The translations under genes were made by a program, and so were the position numbers. From Psychrobacillus sp. FSL K6-2836 (GTDB lineage: Bacteria; Bacillota; Bacilli; Bacillales_A; Planococcaceae), in the NCBI RefSeq assembly GCF_038003085.1, contig NZ_JBBOOM010000001.1, forward strand, positions 1,798,001 to 1,862,000: a DNA stretch of 64,000 nucleotides, written 5' to 3'. Shown one piece after another: positions 44,354 to 53,447 of this stretch (the stretch's first letter is position 1; each line of letters begins with the position of its first letter). The notes under the pieces are model-generated. The model saw only the letters and a list, made by a program, of their open reading frames with translations. It ran no database searches and was not told the origin of the DNA.

Positions 44354-45729
44354 TTGACTTTTATCTCCGCATCCTCTTCTATCCAGGATGGGTAAAAATC
44401 AAGATCCAATCGAATGGGATTTGTAAAAGTAGTAACCGACTTATTTGGTAGTTCAAATTCGATTCTCCCTTCTCCAGGAGAGTTAGTCTTTGAACCTTTT
44501 ACATAGTTAGAATAGAGTGGTGTACGTCCCTCATAGTGTATATAAAATTCTTTTTCATCAGCATCTGTAAATTTTATAAATCCAACCATATTCATATCGT
44601 AATCTTTATCGATATTTACAGTAAAACTGACACGATTATCCTTCACTTGCAAATTTGAGAATATTGATTGGGAAGGCTGTTGTATAAACTTTTTGGATTC
44701 GGTATCGATTAAAATATAGGCTTCCTCTTTATCCATTGCTGCTATTTTTCCAAATGTTAACGTTAACTTTTTTGGCTCATAAAAGTAAAAACTTTCTTTT
44801 AGTGGTACTTCCCATACATTACCTTCCTCTAGTGGTTTATATGCATTTCCAGGGATAGCAGACCATTTCCTTCCCTTTTCATCTACCAGTTCTAATTCAT
44901 CAAATGGTCGAGCCAGAAGTTTTTTTGTGTTTTTAGGATTTTCTTCTATCTTAACAACCGCGCGTATTGGATCGACTATTACCTCCTTTACTTTAAGGCT
45001 TTGCCCTTCAATTTTCACTTCTTTGTTTACTATAAAATTCTTACTCTCAACATCCATCTTTTTATAAGAAAATGGAATTCTAAAATGCTCCGTCTTATCA
45101 CCATTCTTCAAACCGACTACCCACGAAAGATCTTTGCCTTGTTTTACTTTCCATAAGTGTTCCGAGGTACTATAAATATCGGTGTTTTCTTCAGGAGCCA
45201 AAGGAATAGAGTGACTACCTAAGTCAAAACTATAGTTAGTAGTATGTAATCCCGACCATAATTGAATATACTTCAATTCTAGCTTGCTTATATCTATTTC
45301 CTTTGATTGAACAGAATAAAATACGACCAGTCCATTATTATCTGCTAAAACTCCATCCAGGGTTACTGTAATACCATTTTTTTCTAGAGACTTATTGATT
45401 GGCTGGTAATAGTCATTTTCTACAGCTGCAGTCAATCCTTTATCTTGCTGAATAAGAGAGAGTACCCTATCCATCCCTGGTATAGAAGCAACCTTGTTTG
45501 CGAATACAGGAGATACAGAGATTGTTGTGATAAACGAGATGAGAAGGATTGCAGCAATTACAATCGACCATGAACTCCGCTTTATTATCTTCACTCTTTT
45601 TAATGCTTGTTCTTTTTTTGCTTTCGCGAATCCACTTTGTACGGCAAAGTGTAGCTTTTCCTTTGATACTTCCATCTTATCAATAGATTTTTTCCTCTGC
45701 TCCAGCTTCTTTTTTTCCTCCTCAAACAC
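44350..45729 (-). CDS. DUF4179/DUF5643 membrane protein, probable anti-sigma factor
   Basis: 459 aa. Cytosolic N-terminus of about 50 residues with charged coiled coil, one membrane helix (SSWSIVIAAILLISFITTIS), then a large extracellular DUF4179 domain (VSPVFANKVASIPGMDRVL, then GITVTLDGVLADNNGLVVFY) and DUF5643. The GTG at 45729 overlaps the sigma-factor stop by 8 nt and follows GGGAGAGG, showing translational coupling. In Bacillales such proteins pair with ECF sigma factors and hold them at the membrane. Confidence 0.85.
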   Translation of the reverse strand: MFEEEKKKLEQRKKSIDKMEVSKEKLHFAVQSGFAKAKKEQALKRVKIIKRSSWSIVIAAILLISFITTISVSPVFANKVASIPGMDRVLSLIQQDKGLTAAVENDYYQPINKSLEKNGITVTLDGVLADNNGLVVFYSVQSKEIDISKLELKYIQLWSGLHTTNYSFDLGSHSIPLAPEENTDIYSTSEHLWKVKQGKDLSWVVGLKNGDKTEHFRIPFSYKKMDVESKNFIVNKEVKIEGQSLKVKEVIVDPIRAVVKIEENPKNTKKLLARPFDELELVDEKGRKWSAIPGNAYKPLEEGNVWEVPLKESFYFYEPKKLTLTFGKIAAMDKEEAYILIDTESKKFIQQPSQSIFSNLQVKDNRVSFTVNIDKDYDMNMVGFIKFTDADEKEFYIHYEGRTPLYSNYVKGSKTNSPGEGRIEFELPNKSVTTFTNPIRLDLDFYPSWIEEDAEIKVK

Positions 45730-46243
45730 GTTTAACCTCTCCCTTCTCTTCAAATCCTGCCCTAAGTGCTCGTAAAGCTTTATGTAGCCGCGTTTTAATC
45801 GTTCCTTCTGGGGTATTCCACATAACGGAAATGTCCTTTATTTTGACATCTTCAAAATACTTCAAATGTAATAACTCTCTTTCATAATCGGATAAACTTA
45901 AAAGAGCCTCCTCGACCTCCAAAAAAGTGAAATCTTCAGTTATTCCTTGTATGTTAAGTATTCGTTCCTCGAACACTTCCCTCTTACTTTTCTTGATAAC
46001 ATCCCGGCAATAATTCATCATGATTCGGATGAGCCAAGTTTTAAAATAGGCAGGCTCCTTCACCGTTTTTATACTTCGATAGGCTCTATAAGTCACTTCT
46101 TGGATAGCCTCTAGTGCATCTCCTTCATTTTTCAAATAAGAGATAGCTGTTCGATATAGTGCTTCCTCATATGAATGGATTAATGTTAAAAATGCTTCTT
46201 CGTCACCTTTGATCGCTTGCTTTACTAGTATTTCTTCGGTCAA
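45722..46243 (-). CDS. ECF RNA polymerase sigma factor
   Basis: 173 aa from a TTG behind GAGGTG; an ATG at 46261 is possible but weaker. Region 2 (SYEEALYRTAISYLKNEGDA, EAIQEVTYRAYRSI) and region 4 (LSLSDYERELLHLKYFEDVK, TPEGTIKTRLHKAL) are clear; no region 3. Signal is probably cell-envelope stress, relayed by the overlapping DUF4179 gene. Confidence 0.9.
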   Translation of the reverse strand: MTEEILVKQAIKGDEEAFLTLIHSYEEALYRTAISYLKNEGDALEAIQEVTYRAYRSIKTVKEPAYFKTWLIRIMMNYCRDVIKKSKREVFEERILNIQGITEDFTFLEVEEALLSLSDYERELLHLKYFEDVKIKDISVMWNTPEGTIKTRLHKALRALRAGFEEKGEVKRV

Positions 46244-46400
46244 GATTTCACCTCTTTTCATATGTCCCTATCTATTAGACTTACCACTTTGAAAAAAGTT
46301 TTTAGAAAGTAAAGTAATGCCCCTGTGTAAAACACAAACGTGAAAGTTTCAGCATTCAAGTCTGTTACGAATTGTTTCTTACACAGAGTCGATTATAAAC

Positions 46401-46437
46401 AAAAAAGTGACTCCATATATAGTTCTGGAGTCACTTT
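46401..46437 (-). terminator. Terminator of the arginine-derivative operon
   Basis: AAAGTGACTCC / GGAGTCACTTT perfect stem followed by TTTTTTG on the minus strand, just after the rocB-like stop. Confidence 0.82.
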
Positions 46438-46442
46438 CCCTA

Positions 46443-48041
46443 TTAATACAAGCTTTTCAATAATGTTTCTAGCATTACAGGCATTTCGACGAATGCACTG
46501 TCTACATGCAATCTTTCGGTTTTTTGATGCGCGTCTTTACCGAAAGGACCAACATTTAATATGGGACCTTTCAATTGTGCCATGTCTTCAAATGGGATAC
46601 TGTATGTGTCTCCCCAAACCGGCGTGTTATTTTCGAAAGCTGTCCATCCATTGGAACCATCATCATAATTTACGTAACTTAAATCACAAATTCCGTTAAA
46701 GTAGTGGATTTGGTCGATTTTATTATTGAATGATTGCGCTGATTTCTTCATTAGCTCAACCGCTTCCACTATAAGCGGATCATTGGATGTATTGACTGCT
46801 GGATAGTAAGGTGGGGCGAATAGGATTACTGTCGCAGGAGCTAATTCTTGGCACTGGATCATCAGATTATCAACAATCCTCAATGATTTTTCACGATCGT
46901 CCCAATCTTCCTGCACAAGTGTCTCTTGTTTTAATCGTTCTACTTCTTCCGTTCCTAGTTTTTGATTTGCATAGAGAAGCAGTTGTTCATAACGAAGTAC
47001 TTTGACTTCCCCTACACCTTTTACTCCCTCACGTTGGCATATCTTCTGATAGTCGGCATTTAAAGCACTCATCGCCTCTGTTGCCACTTGTTCAAAAAGA
47101 TCCATCACTTCCGATGCAGTACGTTTAAATAAAAATACATTATACAATGATACTGCACGATATGGTGTTTGTGTAGAATAGGACAGCTTTAAATCTTTTT
47201 GCTGCAAGGAAACTGGAAGCGGAGTACTTTCTCCAAGATCCGTCTCACGGAATAATGAATTCCATTCCATACGTTGGGTCAAATAGGATGCAATATAGTT
47301 CGCCGTCATCCCTTTCATCGGTTCTCCAACATGCGTTTCTTTCCCATAAAATAAAGCGGCGGGCATAATTTTACCAATCGTTCCTGAATAAATATACTCC
47401 GCGATATCTGTTGGGTTTTGAGAAAACGATGGTTCACTATTCAAAAATAATTTATAAGTCAACCCAAATTCCTCACGAAGACGTACTAACTGAGTCACCG
47501 CTGCACGCATTCCTGCAGAATTCACTTCCTCATCCGGAACGGTCGTCAATACAAGATTGATCGGCCACTTCTCGACACTTGCTTTTTCTATCAATTGCAT
47601 ATGGAGAGCAAGCCCCATTTTCATGTCCATCGTGCCTCGACCAAACAAATACTTTCCAGTTTCTAAATCGATACGAGCTGATTCCGGTAAATCACTCGGA
47701 TCTTCCATTAGCTTTTGCGTCAGCTCCTCTGGAAAATAAGCGAGTGGCTGCAAAGCACCATATTCCTCTGTTTGAACCGTATCAAAATGACTGATCAAAA
47801 CGACCGTTTCAACAGCATCTGGATGTTTATACAATGCAGTTACCGCATATCTGCCCAGTCCTGCATCAAGCAACTGCAAATGACTCGGGTGTTCTTGAAA
47901 ATACTTTAATTCTCTTAATTTATCCAATGTTTTTGGAGCAAAAGTAGTTTCACCTTCTGTTAAAGAAATACTGTCCCAACTAACTAATTCGCATAACAAC
48001 GTCCTAAGCTTTTCTGATGTACTCCATAATAATTGACTCAT
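46443..48041 (-). CDS. M20-family peptidase, RocB-like
   Basis: 532 aa from the ATG behind AAAGGAG. M20 metal ligands are visible in LISHFDTVQ, GRGTMDMKMGLA and TVPDEEVNSAG; the whole length and order match B. subtilis RocB, an arginine-utilisation protein of unclear chemistry. Co-directional with the amino-acid permease (67 bp upstream) and two DDAH-type enzymes, so it probably hydrolyses an amide or peptide of an arginine-related compound. Confidence 0.85.
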   Translation of the reverse strand: MSQLLWSTSEKLRTLLCELVSWDSISLTEGETTFAPKTLDKLRELKYFQEHPSHLQLLDAGLGRYAVTALYKHPDAVETVVLISHFDTVQTEEYGALQPLAYFPEELTQKLMEDPSDLPESARIDLETGKYLFGRGTMDMKMGLALHMQLIEKASVEKWPINLVLTTVPDEEVNSAGMRAAVTQLVRLREEFGLTYKLFLNSEPSFSQNPTDIAEYIYSGTIGKIMPAALFYGKETHVGEPMKGMTANYIASYLTQRMEWNSLFRETDLGESTPLPVSLQQKDLKLSYSTQTPYRAVSLYNVFLFKRTASEVMDLFEQVATEAMSALNADYQKICQREGVKGVGEVKVLRYEQLLLYANQKLGTEEVERLKQETLVQEDWDDREKSLRIVDNLMIQCQELAPATVILFAPPYYPAVNTSNDPLIVEAVELMKKSAQSFNNKIDQIHYFNGICDLSYVNYDDGSNGWTAFENNTPVWGDTYSIPFEDMAQLKGPILNVGPFGKDAHQKTERLHVDSAFVEMPVMLETLLKSLY

Positions 48042-48108
48042 TAAAATTTCTCCTTTATTACTAATGCCCAACAAAACAGTAATTCTAAATATTCAGATAA
48101 CAAAGATT

Positions 48109-49533
48109 TTAATTCTCTTGAACCACGTTACTATTTGTTAATTCTGCTTTATTATTTTTCTTTTCTAATCTCAATTTGTAGAATAGCATACAGGCGATGA
48201 AAAACCCTACTCCATAATAAAGGCCTACGCGCTGTGTCGGATCAAACGCTAAAAATACTAATATCAGTAAACAAAACGCAATACAGATTATCGGAACTAA
48301 TGGATAGAAGCGAACTTTATAACCTAAATCATCCAGTTTTCCACCATTCTTCATATACTGGCGACGAAACATTAATTGAGATGCCGCAATTCCCATCCAT
48401 GAAATAGTAACTGAAATCCCTGCGATCGACATCAATAAAACGAATACTGTATCTGCCTGCATTACACTTGTTAATAATGATAGTAAAGAAAAAGCCATCG
48501 TAAATATTAAAGCAGTAAGTGGAACTTTTCGTTTAGATAAACGACCGAATATCTTTGGGGCCATACCTTCCTTTGCCATCGACCACAATAAACGGGTTGA
48601 AGCATATAGACATGAATTCCCTACTGACAAAATTGCAGTTAAAATAACAAAATTCATAATACTACCAGCATACGGTATACCCGCTAAATTCATTAAAGTA
48701 ACAAATGGACTTTCAAGCAGCCCAAGTTCGGATGCTGGGAAAATAGCAGATAATACAATAATAGAAGCAATATAAAACACGACGATTCTAAAAATAATTG
48801 TTCGAATAGCTTTTGGGATATTCTTTTCTGGATTTTCCGTTTCTCCTGCTGCAATACCTACTAACTCAGAACCTTGGTAGGAGAAGATAACATTCATCAT
48901 TGTAACAAAAACAATAGCAATCCCTGCTGGAAACAGTCCTGTAGGTGCTAAGTTAGTCGCAAATGGCGTTGCTCTTTCTTCCAATGGAATAAGGCCAAAA
49001 ATTGCTGCAGCCCCAATGATTATAAACAGAACTACCGCCACTACCTTAATGCCCGCAAACCAAAATTCCGCTTCAGCAAAAGCTTTAGTTGTCAGCGCAT
49101 TCAAAGCAAATAATAAAACCATGAAAATTGCACACCAAATCCAGATTGGAACATCTGGGAACCAATGCTGCATTAGTATGCCCGCAGCGGTAAACTCGAC
49201 ACCAGCCGTAGCAGCCGAGCCTACAAAATACATCCATCCAAGTGAAAATCCTGCAGATGGACTAATAAATCGCGTCGCATAAGTTTGAAAAGAACCTGTT
49301 ACCGGCATATGAACAGCAAGCTCTCCAAGACAGATCATTACCATATACAAGATTAACCCACCAAATAGATAACCAAGTATAGCCCCTCCTGGACCTGCCT
49401 GATTAATCGTATAACCTGCATTTAAAAATAATCCAGTCCCAATTACCCCACCAAGTGACAACATAAGTAAATGACGGCTTTTCATCGAGCGGTTTAATAC
49501 ATTTTGTTGTGCTGAATCGCTATTATTAGACAT
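48109..49533 (-). CDS. Amino acid permease (APC family, RocE/GabP-like)
   Basis: 474 aa, 12 helices. LSLGGVIGTGLFLNAGYTIN and the GELAVHMPVTGSFQTYA block are diagnostic for APC amino-acid transporters; FSYQGSELVGIAAGETENPE follows. Likely imports the substrate of the neighbouring DDAH-type enzymes (arginine, methylated arginine or citrulline); specificity inferred. GGGGGAGG before the ATG. A strong hairpin separates it from the upstream enzyme gene. Confidence 0.88.
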   Translation of the reverse strand: MSNNSDSAQQNVLNRSMKSRHLLMLSLGGVIGTGLFLNAGYTINQAGPGGAILGYLFGGLILYMVMICLGELAVHMPVTGSFQTYATRFISPSAGFSLGWMYFVGSAATAGVEFTAAGILMQHWFPDVPIWIWCAIFMVLLFALNALTTKAFAEAEFWFAGIKVVAVVLFIIIGAAAIFGLIPLEERATPFATNLAPTGLFPAGIAIVFVTMMNVIFSYQGSELVGIAAGETENPEKNIPKAIRTIIFRIVVFYIASIIVLSAIFPASELGLLESPFVTLMNLAGIPYAGSIMNFVILTAILSVGNSCLYASTRLLWSMAKEGMAPKIFGRLSKRKVPLTALIFTMAFSLLSLLTSVMQADTVFVLLMSIAGISVTISWMGIAASQLMFRRQYMKNGGKLDDLGYKVRFYPLVPIICIAFCLLILVFLAFDPTQRVGLYYGVGFFIACMLFYKLRLEKKNNKAELTNSNVVQEN

Positions 49534-49590
49534 ACTATTCCCTCCCCCTTGTTATCTCTTTAACTTAATCTAATGCGCTTATTATTTCTG

Positions 49591-49621
49591 ATTATTACGG
49601 GTGGCTGGCACCCGTAATAAT
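49591..49621 (-). other. Intercistronic hairpin in the arginine-derivative operon
   Basis: Perfect 13-bp stem ATTATTACGGGTG / CACCCGTAATAAT with a 5-nt loop, directly after the 49625 stop. No T-run on the minus strand, so it is more likely a processing or attenuation element than a full terminator. Confidence 0.65.
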
Positions 49622-49624
49622 TCG

Positions 49625-50392
49625 TTAGAATCTCAATGATAGGCAACTAAGACCGCCGTCTTGCTTACGAACTTCAGACATATCAAGTTCAATTGTTTCA
49701 TAGCCAGCTTCGTTGATTTTGCGTTTTGTTTCGCTGTAGCCTTCTGGAATAATTACATATTCGTTTACACGAATGCAGTTTGCTGAGTATTCATCTTCAT
49801 TAGTTATAATGATTTTGTCGTATGATTCAAAAGCTGGATGATCGACAAATTCACCTGCAACGACCATTTTGTTATTCCCTAAATATGCGATACCAGTTTT
49901 CAAATGGAAGAATTTTTGTAACGGGATGATTGTTGCTTCAAAACCTTCGCCTTCTAAAATTTCTTTTAACTGATGTGCACCTTCTTCATTGGTACGTTCA
50001 GAAATTCCAATATAGAATTTATTGTCCGCTTGAAGAATATCTCCACCATCAAGTGTTCCAGGTGATTTTATATAATGAAACTTCTTATAAAAATCTTTTA
50101 AAGCGCTTTCAATTTCAACAATTTCTCCATTTCTAGATTCCGCTCCCGGATTTGTAACAACAGCAAATCCAGATGTCAGCACTGCAGCATCTTCTACAAA
50201 CGTCGAATCTGGGAATTCTTCACTTGCTGAAAGCAGTGTTACCTCTACTCCACATTTTTTTAGTGCCTCCACGTAAGCCTTATGCTGAACTAATAGTTTT
50301 TCATAATCCGGTTTCCCAAGATCGGAAGTTGTTAATCCTTCTACGTAGCTTTTACCTGGCGTTTTTGCAATTACATTTTGAAATTTACTCAT
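49625..50392 (-). CDS. Dimethylarginine dimethylaminohydrolase (DDAH) family enzyme
   Basis: 255 aa, the usual bacterial DDAH length. Substrate loop DSTFVEDAAV, LDGGDIL, catalytic His in KFFHLKTG (near 162) and catalytic Cys250 in GGLSCLSLRF. Expected reaction: methylated arginine to citrulline plus methylamine or dimethylamine. AAGGGGG before the ATG. It lies 13 bp after a second, different guanidino-group hydrolase. Confidence 0.85.
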   Translation of the reverse strand: MSKFQNVIAKTPGKSYVEGLTTSDLGKPDYEKLLVQHKAYVEALKKCGVEVTLLSASEEFPDSTFVEDAAVLTSGFAVVTNPGAESRNGEIVEIESALKDFYKKFHYIKSPGTLDGGDILQADNKFYIGISERTNEEGAHQLKEILEGEGFEATIIPLQKFFHLKTGIAYLGNNKMVVAGEFVDHPAFESYDKIIITNEDEYSANCIRVNEYVIIPEGYSETKRKINEAGYETIELDMSEVRKQDGGLSCLSLRF

Positions 50393-50405
50393 TTCATGTT
50401 CCCCC

Positions 50406-51278
50406 TTAATTTCTAATAACTGGACTTGTTAGACATGTTGGACCACCAGTACCTAATACACTGATTTCTCGTCCTTTGTATTCATAAACTGTTGCTCCCG
50501 CATCAAGCAATTGCTGTTTCGTCGATTCATTGCCTTCGACTATTACACAAACACGTGGTGCAAGCGCTAGTACATTACATCCAAGATTATCGTATTCTGC
50601 TTTTGGTACCTCTACTAATTGAATACCACGCTCTATCAGTAACTGACGGAAAAATACTGGCATCAATGGTGAATGTACTGCTGCCAAATCTTTATCAACC
50701 ATACTGATGAAAGACATCAAATGTAAGCATTCTGCTTCTCCTTGATCATGTGGAAGCTGCACTACGATGAACTCATCTACATATGGGGCTGTTATTTCTT
50801 TTAGTTGACGAATGGCTTCGTCGTTTGTACGATATCCGCGACCCACTACAAGAGTTTTATCATCTAACCAGACGATATCTCCACCGTCTGATACTGCTTC
50901 ACCAGTTAACTCTCCAATAATCGGAATCTCTTTTTCTTGTAAAAAATCTTTATAAATGGCTGCTTCAGGCTGTCTTATTTTCTTGCCTGATTTTAAAATA
51001 ATGGCACCAGCTGGCGTAAGTTTCACTGGGTCATGTGCGTAAATTGAATCTAAACCTACTTTGTCCGATTTCGGCAGATAATCGATTTGTGGTACATGCT
51101 TTTCTAAAATTTCGATGAATGTTTTATATTCACGCACCGCTTCTTCAAAATTAGGTTCTTCTAGGTAATTGAATGATCTCCACTTATCCGATAAGTGTTC
51201 TTGACTAATAAAAGCTTCGTTCGGATGCTTTACAATTACTCTCTCTAATTTTTTATACATAGATGAGTTAAAAGACAT
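50406..51278 (-). CDS. Second arginine-deiminase/DDAH superfamily enzyme
   Basis: 290 aa from an ATG with AAGGAGG; first gene of the operon. Superfamily residues: YAHDPVKLTPAGAI, SDGGDIVWLDD, GRGYRTNDEA, His in ECLHLMSF and nucleophile Cys282 in GTGGPTCLTSP. It is clearly different from the 255-aa DDAH, with an N-terminal extension and distinct substrate loop, so the two probably act on different guanidino compounds (for example arginine versus methylated arginine) or in sequence. Exact reaction unknown. Confidence 0.8.
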   Translation of the reverse strand: MSFNSSMYKKLERVIVKHPNEAFISQEHLSDKWRSFNYLEEPNFEEAVREYKTFIEILEKHVPQIDYLPKSDKVGLDSIYAHDPVKLTPAGAIILKSGKKIRQPEAAIYKDFLQEKEIPIIGELTGEAVSDGGDIVWLDDKTLVVGRGYRTNDEAIRQLKEITAPYVDEFIVVQLPHDQGEAECLHLMSFISMVDKDLAAVHSPLMPVFFRQLLIERGIQLVEVPKAEYDNLGCNVLALAPRVCVIVEGNESTKQQLLDAGATVYEYKGREISVLGTGGPTCLTSPVIRN

Positions 51279-51292
51279 TTCTACTCCTCCTT

Positions 51293-51327
51293 TTCCGCAT
51301 ATCGGAAAACGTTTCTGAATAGCGGAA
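51293..51327. promoter_or_regulatory. Paired IclR-type operators
   Basis: TTCCG-CATAT-CGGAA (51293-51307), a perfect palindrome, and TTCTG-AATAG-CGGAA (51313-51327) with one mismatch; centres 20 bp apart. They overlap the leader of the DDAH operon and face the divergent IclR gene. Confidence 0.6.
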
Positions 51328-51428
51328 ATATTATATTTAAAATATATGCGTTTCATGATATGATGTCAATATATTTCGAATATTTAAATGCTGTTTTTTC
51401 GAACAATATAAAATAGGCGGTGATTCAT

Positions 51429-52166
51429 ATGCAATCCATTACTCGCGCGATGTCTGTTGCAAAGGTTTTAGTAGCACATGCAAATGATAAAGGAATAAGT
51501 ATTTCTGAGCTTTCCAAACAATGTGAGCTCCCACTGAGCACGATGCATAGATTATTACAAGCGATGATTAAACAAAGCATGGTAGAGCAAGATGAGCACT
51601 CCAAGTTGTACCGTCTTGGCATGGTTTGGTTAGAGTATGGTCTACAAGTGTACGATACGATAGACTACGTCAGTAAAGTCAGACCAGAGCTAGAACGCTT
51701 GTCTAAAGAAGTAGAAGAGAGTGTCTATTTAAGCAAACCTGTTGGGATAGAAGCAATGATTGTAGAAAGAATTGATAGCGAAAATAATCCAATCCGAATA
51801 TACGACCAACTAGGATTGCGTATTCCATTGCACATCGGTGCTGCCAACAAATCAATACTTGCAGCCATGCCTAGTTCCCAATCAGAAAGTATATTGTCAC
51901 AGCTTTTACCAGCAGGAGAAATCCCCAACTTTTCACAAACACTTAGCCAGATTACGAAGCAGGGATATGCAATAAGTCACTCTGAACGAACCGAAGGCAC
52001 TTCTTCAGTCGCAGTCTCTATCAAGGACAGTCTTGGACAAATCATCGGTGCCATAAGCGTTGGTGTCGTCAGCTTCAACCTAACGGAAGAACGACTCGCA
52101 TTCTTAACAAGTAAAATAATCGAAACCGGTAATAATATTTCCGCTAAACTAAAATCTAGTAACTGA
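51429..52166 (+). CDS. IclR-family transcriptional regulator
   Basis: 245 aa from the ATG behind GGCGGTGA. HTH in residues 5-65 (ITRAMSVAKVL, ISISELSKQCELPLSTMHRL), then an IclR effector domain (GLRIPLHIGAANKSILA, EGTSSVAVSIKD). Divergent from the DDAH/RocB operon with paired operator-like palindromes between, so it is the obvious local regulator. Confidence 0.9.
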   Translation: MQSITRAMSVAKVLVAHANDKGISISELSKQCELPLSTMHRLLQAMIKQSMVEQDEHSKLYRLGMVWLEYGLQVYDTIDYVSKVRPELERLSKEVEESVYLSKPVGIEAMIVERIDSENNPIRIYDQLGLRIPLHIGAANKSILAAMPSSQSESILSQLLPAGEIPNFSQTLSQITKQGYAISHSERTEGTSSVAVSIKDSLGQIIGAISVGVVSFNLTEERLAFLTSKIIETGNNISAKLKSSN

Positions 52167-52648
52167 AATCAGATACAGGATCCCTTTAGTGTCTTTGGTC
52201 GCTGACTAACTGGAATAAAATGAAAAAAAGAGTAGCCGTCTTATTCGACAATCACTCTTTCTATATAACAGCATTAGAAAATGACTCTGCGCAAGAAACA
52301 AACATAATTGTTTCTTGCACAAGGCGATTTTTAAAAAATTAAATTCCAAACAAAAAAGAGTGACCCCTAAGGACCACTCTTTTTTGTGCTGTCATAGCTG
52401 CTCGGAGGGGAAGAAAGGAAGTTTCAAATCCTTTGGCACCTGTTACCCGAGATTTTATAGATTTTTTATCGCTGAATATTGAACGTTAGGATATAAGAGA
52501 GTTGATGGTTAAGCTTTTAATTTTAAAGGTTGAGCTTTAAGCTTTATAGCCATACGCAAATGTTGATTGTAAGAGCAGGGATTAACCCAGACCCTGCAAA
52601 CGGGGAAACTTTTTTCTTTTTCACTATAACAGCAAGTTTTTAAACTAT
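52167..52648. other. Intergenic region after the IclR gene
   Basis: Contains a hairpin GCAAGAAACA / TGTTTCTTGC (52292-52319) and a terminator at 52353-52387; the rest has no ORF with a ribosome binding site. Near 52510-52550 short AAGCTTTTA/GAGCTTTAAGC repeats occur, probably chance. Confidence 0.55.
52353..52387 (+). terminator. Terminator downstream of the IclR gene
   Basis: AAAAAAGAGTGACCCC-type stem with GGACCACTCTTTTTT, ending in T6; it serves plus-strand transcription. Confidence 0.7.
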
Positions 52649-53272
52649 TTATTGTTTAATAGTGATTAACGTGCGTGCATTAATTTCACTTAGTGCTACA
52701 TCCACGTCATCTTCAAAAGATTCGATATCTAGAGCCATTTTTGTCGCAATTTCTTTTACATGAATTGGATCAATCAGTTTCGTTTCCTCGGATTCCCAAA
52801 ATAACTTTTTGTAGCCTTCAACCGCAGTTAAATCGGTTTTACCATCTTTAGAAATCATATTATTTAACTGAGTATCTAATCTATCTTGGGCAATTTCGTT
52901 ATTAACTTCTACTTTTTCTTGAGACTGAGCATAATCGGTATTCATTTTACGAAGGAGTGTTTTTTCGATTTCAATAAAGTTTTTACGCTCAATCGCGTCG
53001 GCCACCGTCATTTTTACTCCAGAAACTTCAACTATAGTTGTTGCATTCGATTCTACAATCGATTTTTTGATTTGCTTTCTGCGATCCATCAAATCCTTTA
53101 TAGATTGTATACTTTCTTTTGCTTCCTTTTCAAACTCATCAACTGTCTTAAAACCACGAATATTCTCTTTCGGTTTTTTTGACGCCGCGAAAGTCGTTTC
53201 GTTAATCTTCTTTAAGATGCGTGCATCCAATGTCTTTAACTCACGCAAAGCTTTTGTAATAGAAATTTCCAT
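52649..53272 (-). CDS. Coiled-coil hypothetical protein, possibly phage-derived
   Basis: 207 aa from an ATG behind GAGGAG at 10-nt spacing. Almost entirely helical and charged: ALRELKTLDARILKKINET, then DEFEKEAKESIQSIKDLMDR, VKMTVADAIERKNFIEIEKT. It reminds me of a family of helical proteins in Bacillus phages and prophages, but no other phage gene is nearby. No membrane segment or Cys. Function unknown; standalone gene. Confidence 0.65.
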   Translation of the reverse strand: MEISITKALRELKTLDARILKKINETTFAASKKPKENIRGFKTVDEFEKEAKESIQSIKDLMDRRKQIKKSIVESNATTIVEVSGVKMTVADAIERKNFIEIEKTLLRKMNTDYAQSQEKVEVNNEIAQDRLDTQLNNMISKDGKTDLTAVEGYKKLFWESEETKLIDPIHVKEIATKMALDIESFEDDVDVALSEINARTLITIKQ

Positions 53273-53396
53273 CGGCGTTTCACTCCTCAGTTGTCTCTTT
53301 ATCGTAATTATTAGTCTACTGGAGATTACTAGGCTATTCAAGTAATAGCTTTCCACGTAATGATGATTCCCAAAACTAAACTTCTAACCTAACAAA

Positions 53397-53422
53397 TAGC
53401 CTTCCAAATCTATGGAAGGCTA
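53397..53422. terminator. Hairpin after the queuosine precursor transporter gene
   Basis: Perfect TAGCCTTCCA / TGGAAGGCTA stem with a 6-nt loop, 26 nt past the stop; T-run weak. Confidence 0.6.
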
Positions 53423-53447
53423 AAATAAATATTACATTTTTATATAG

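Noticed and set aside
52292-52319. Hairpin after the IclR gene as a small RNA gene
   Set aside because: No promoter or T-run; more likely part of the 3' untranslated region before the terminator at 52353.
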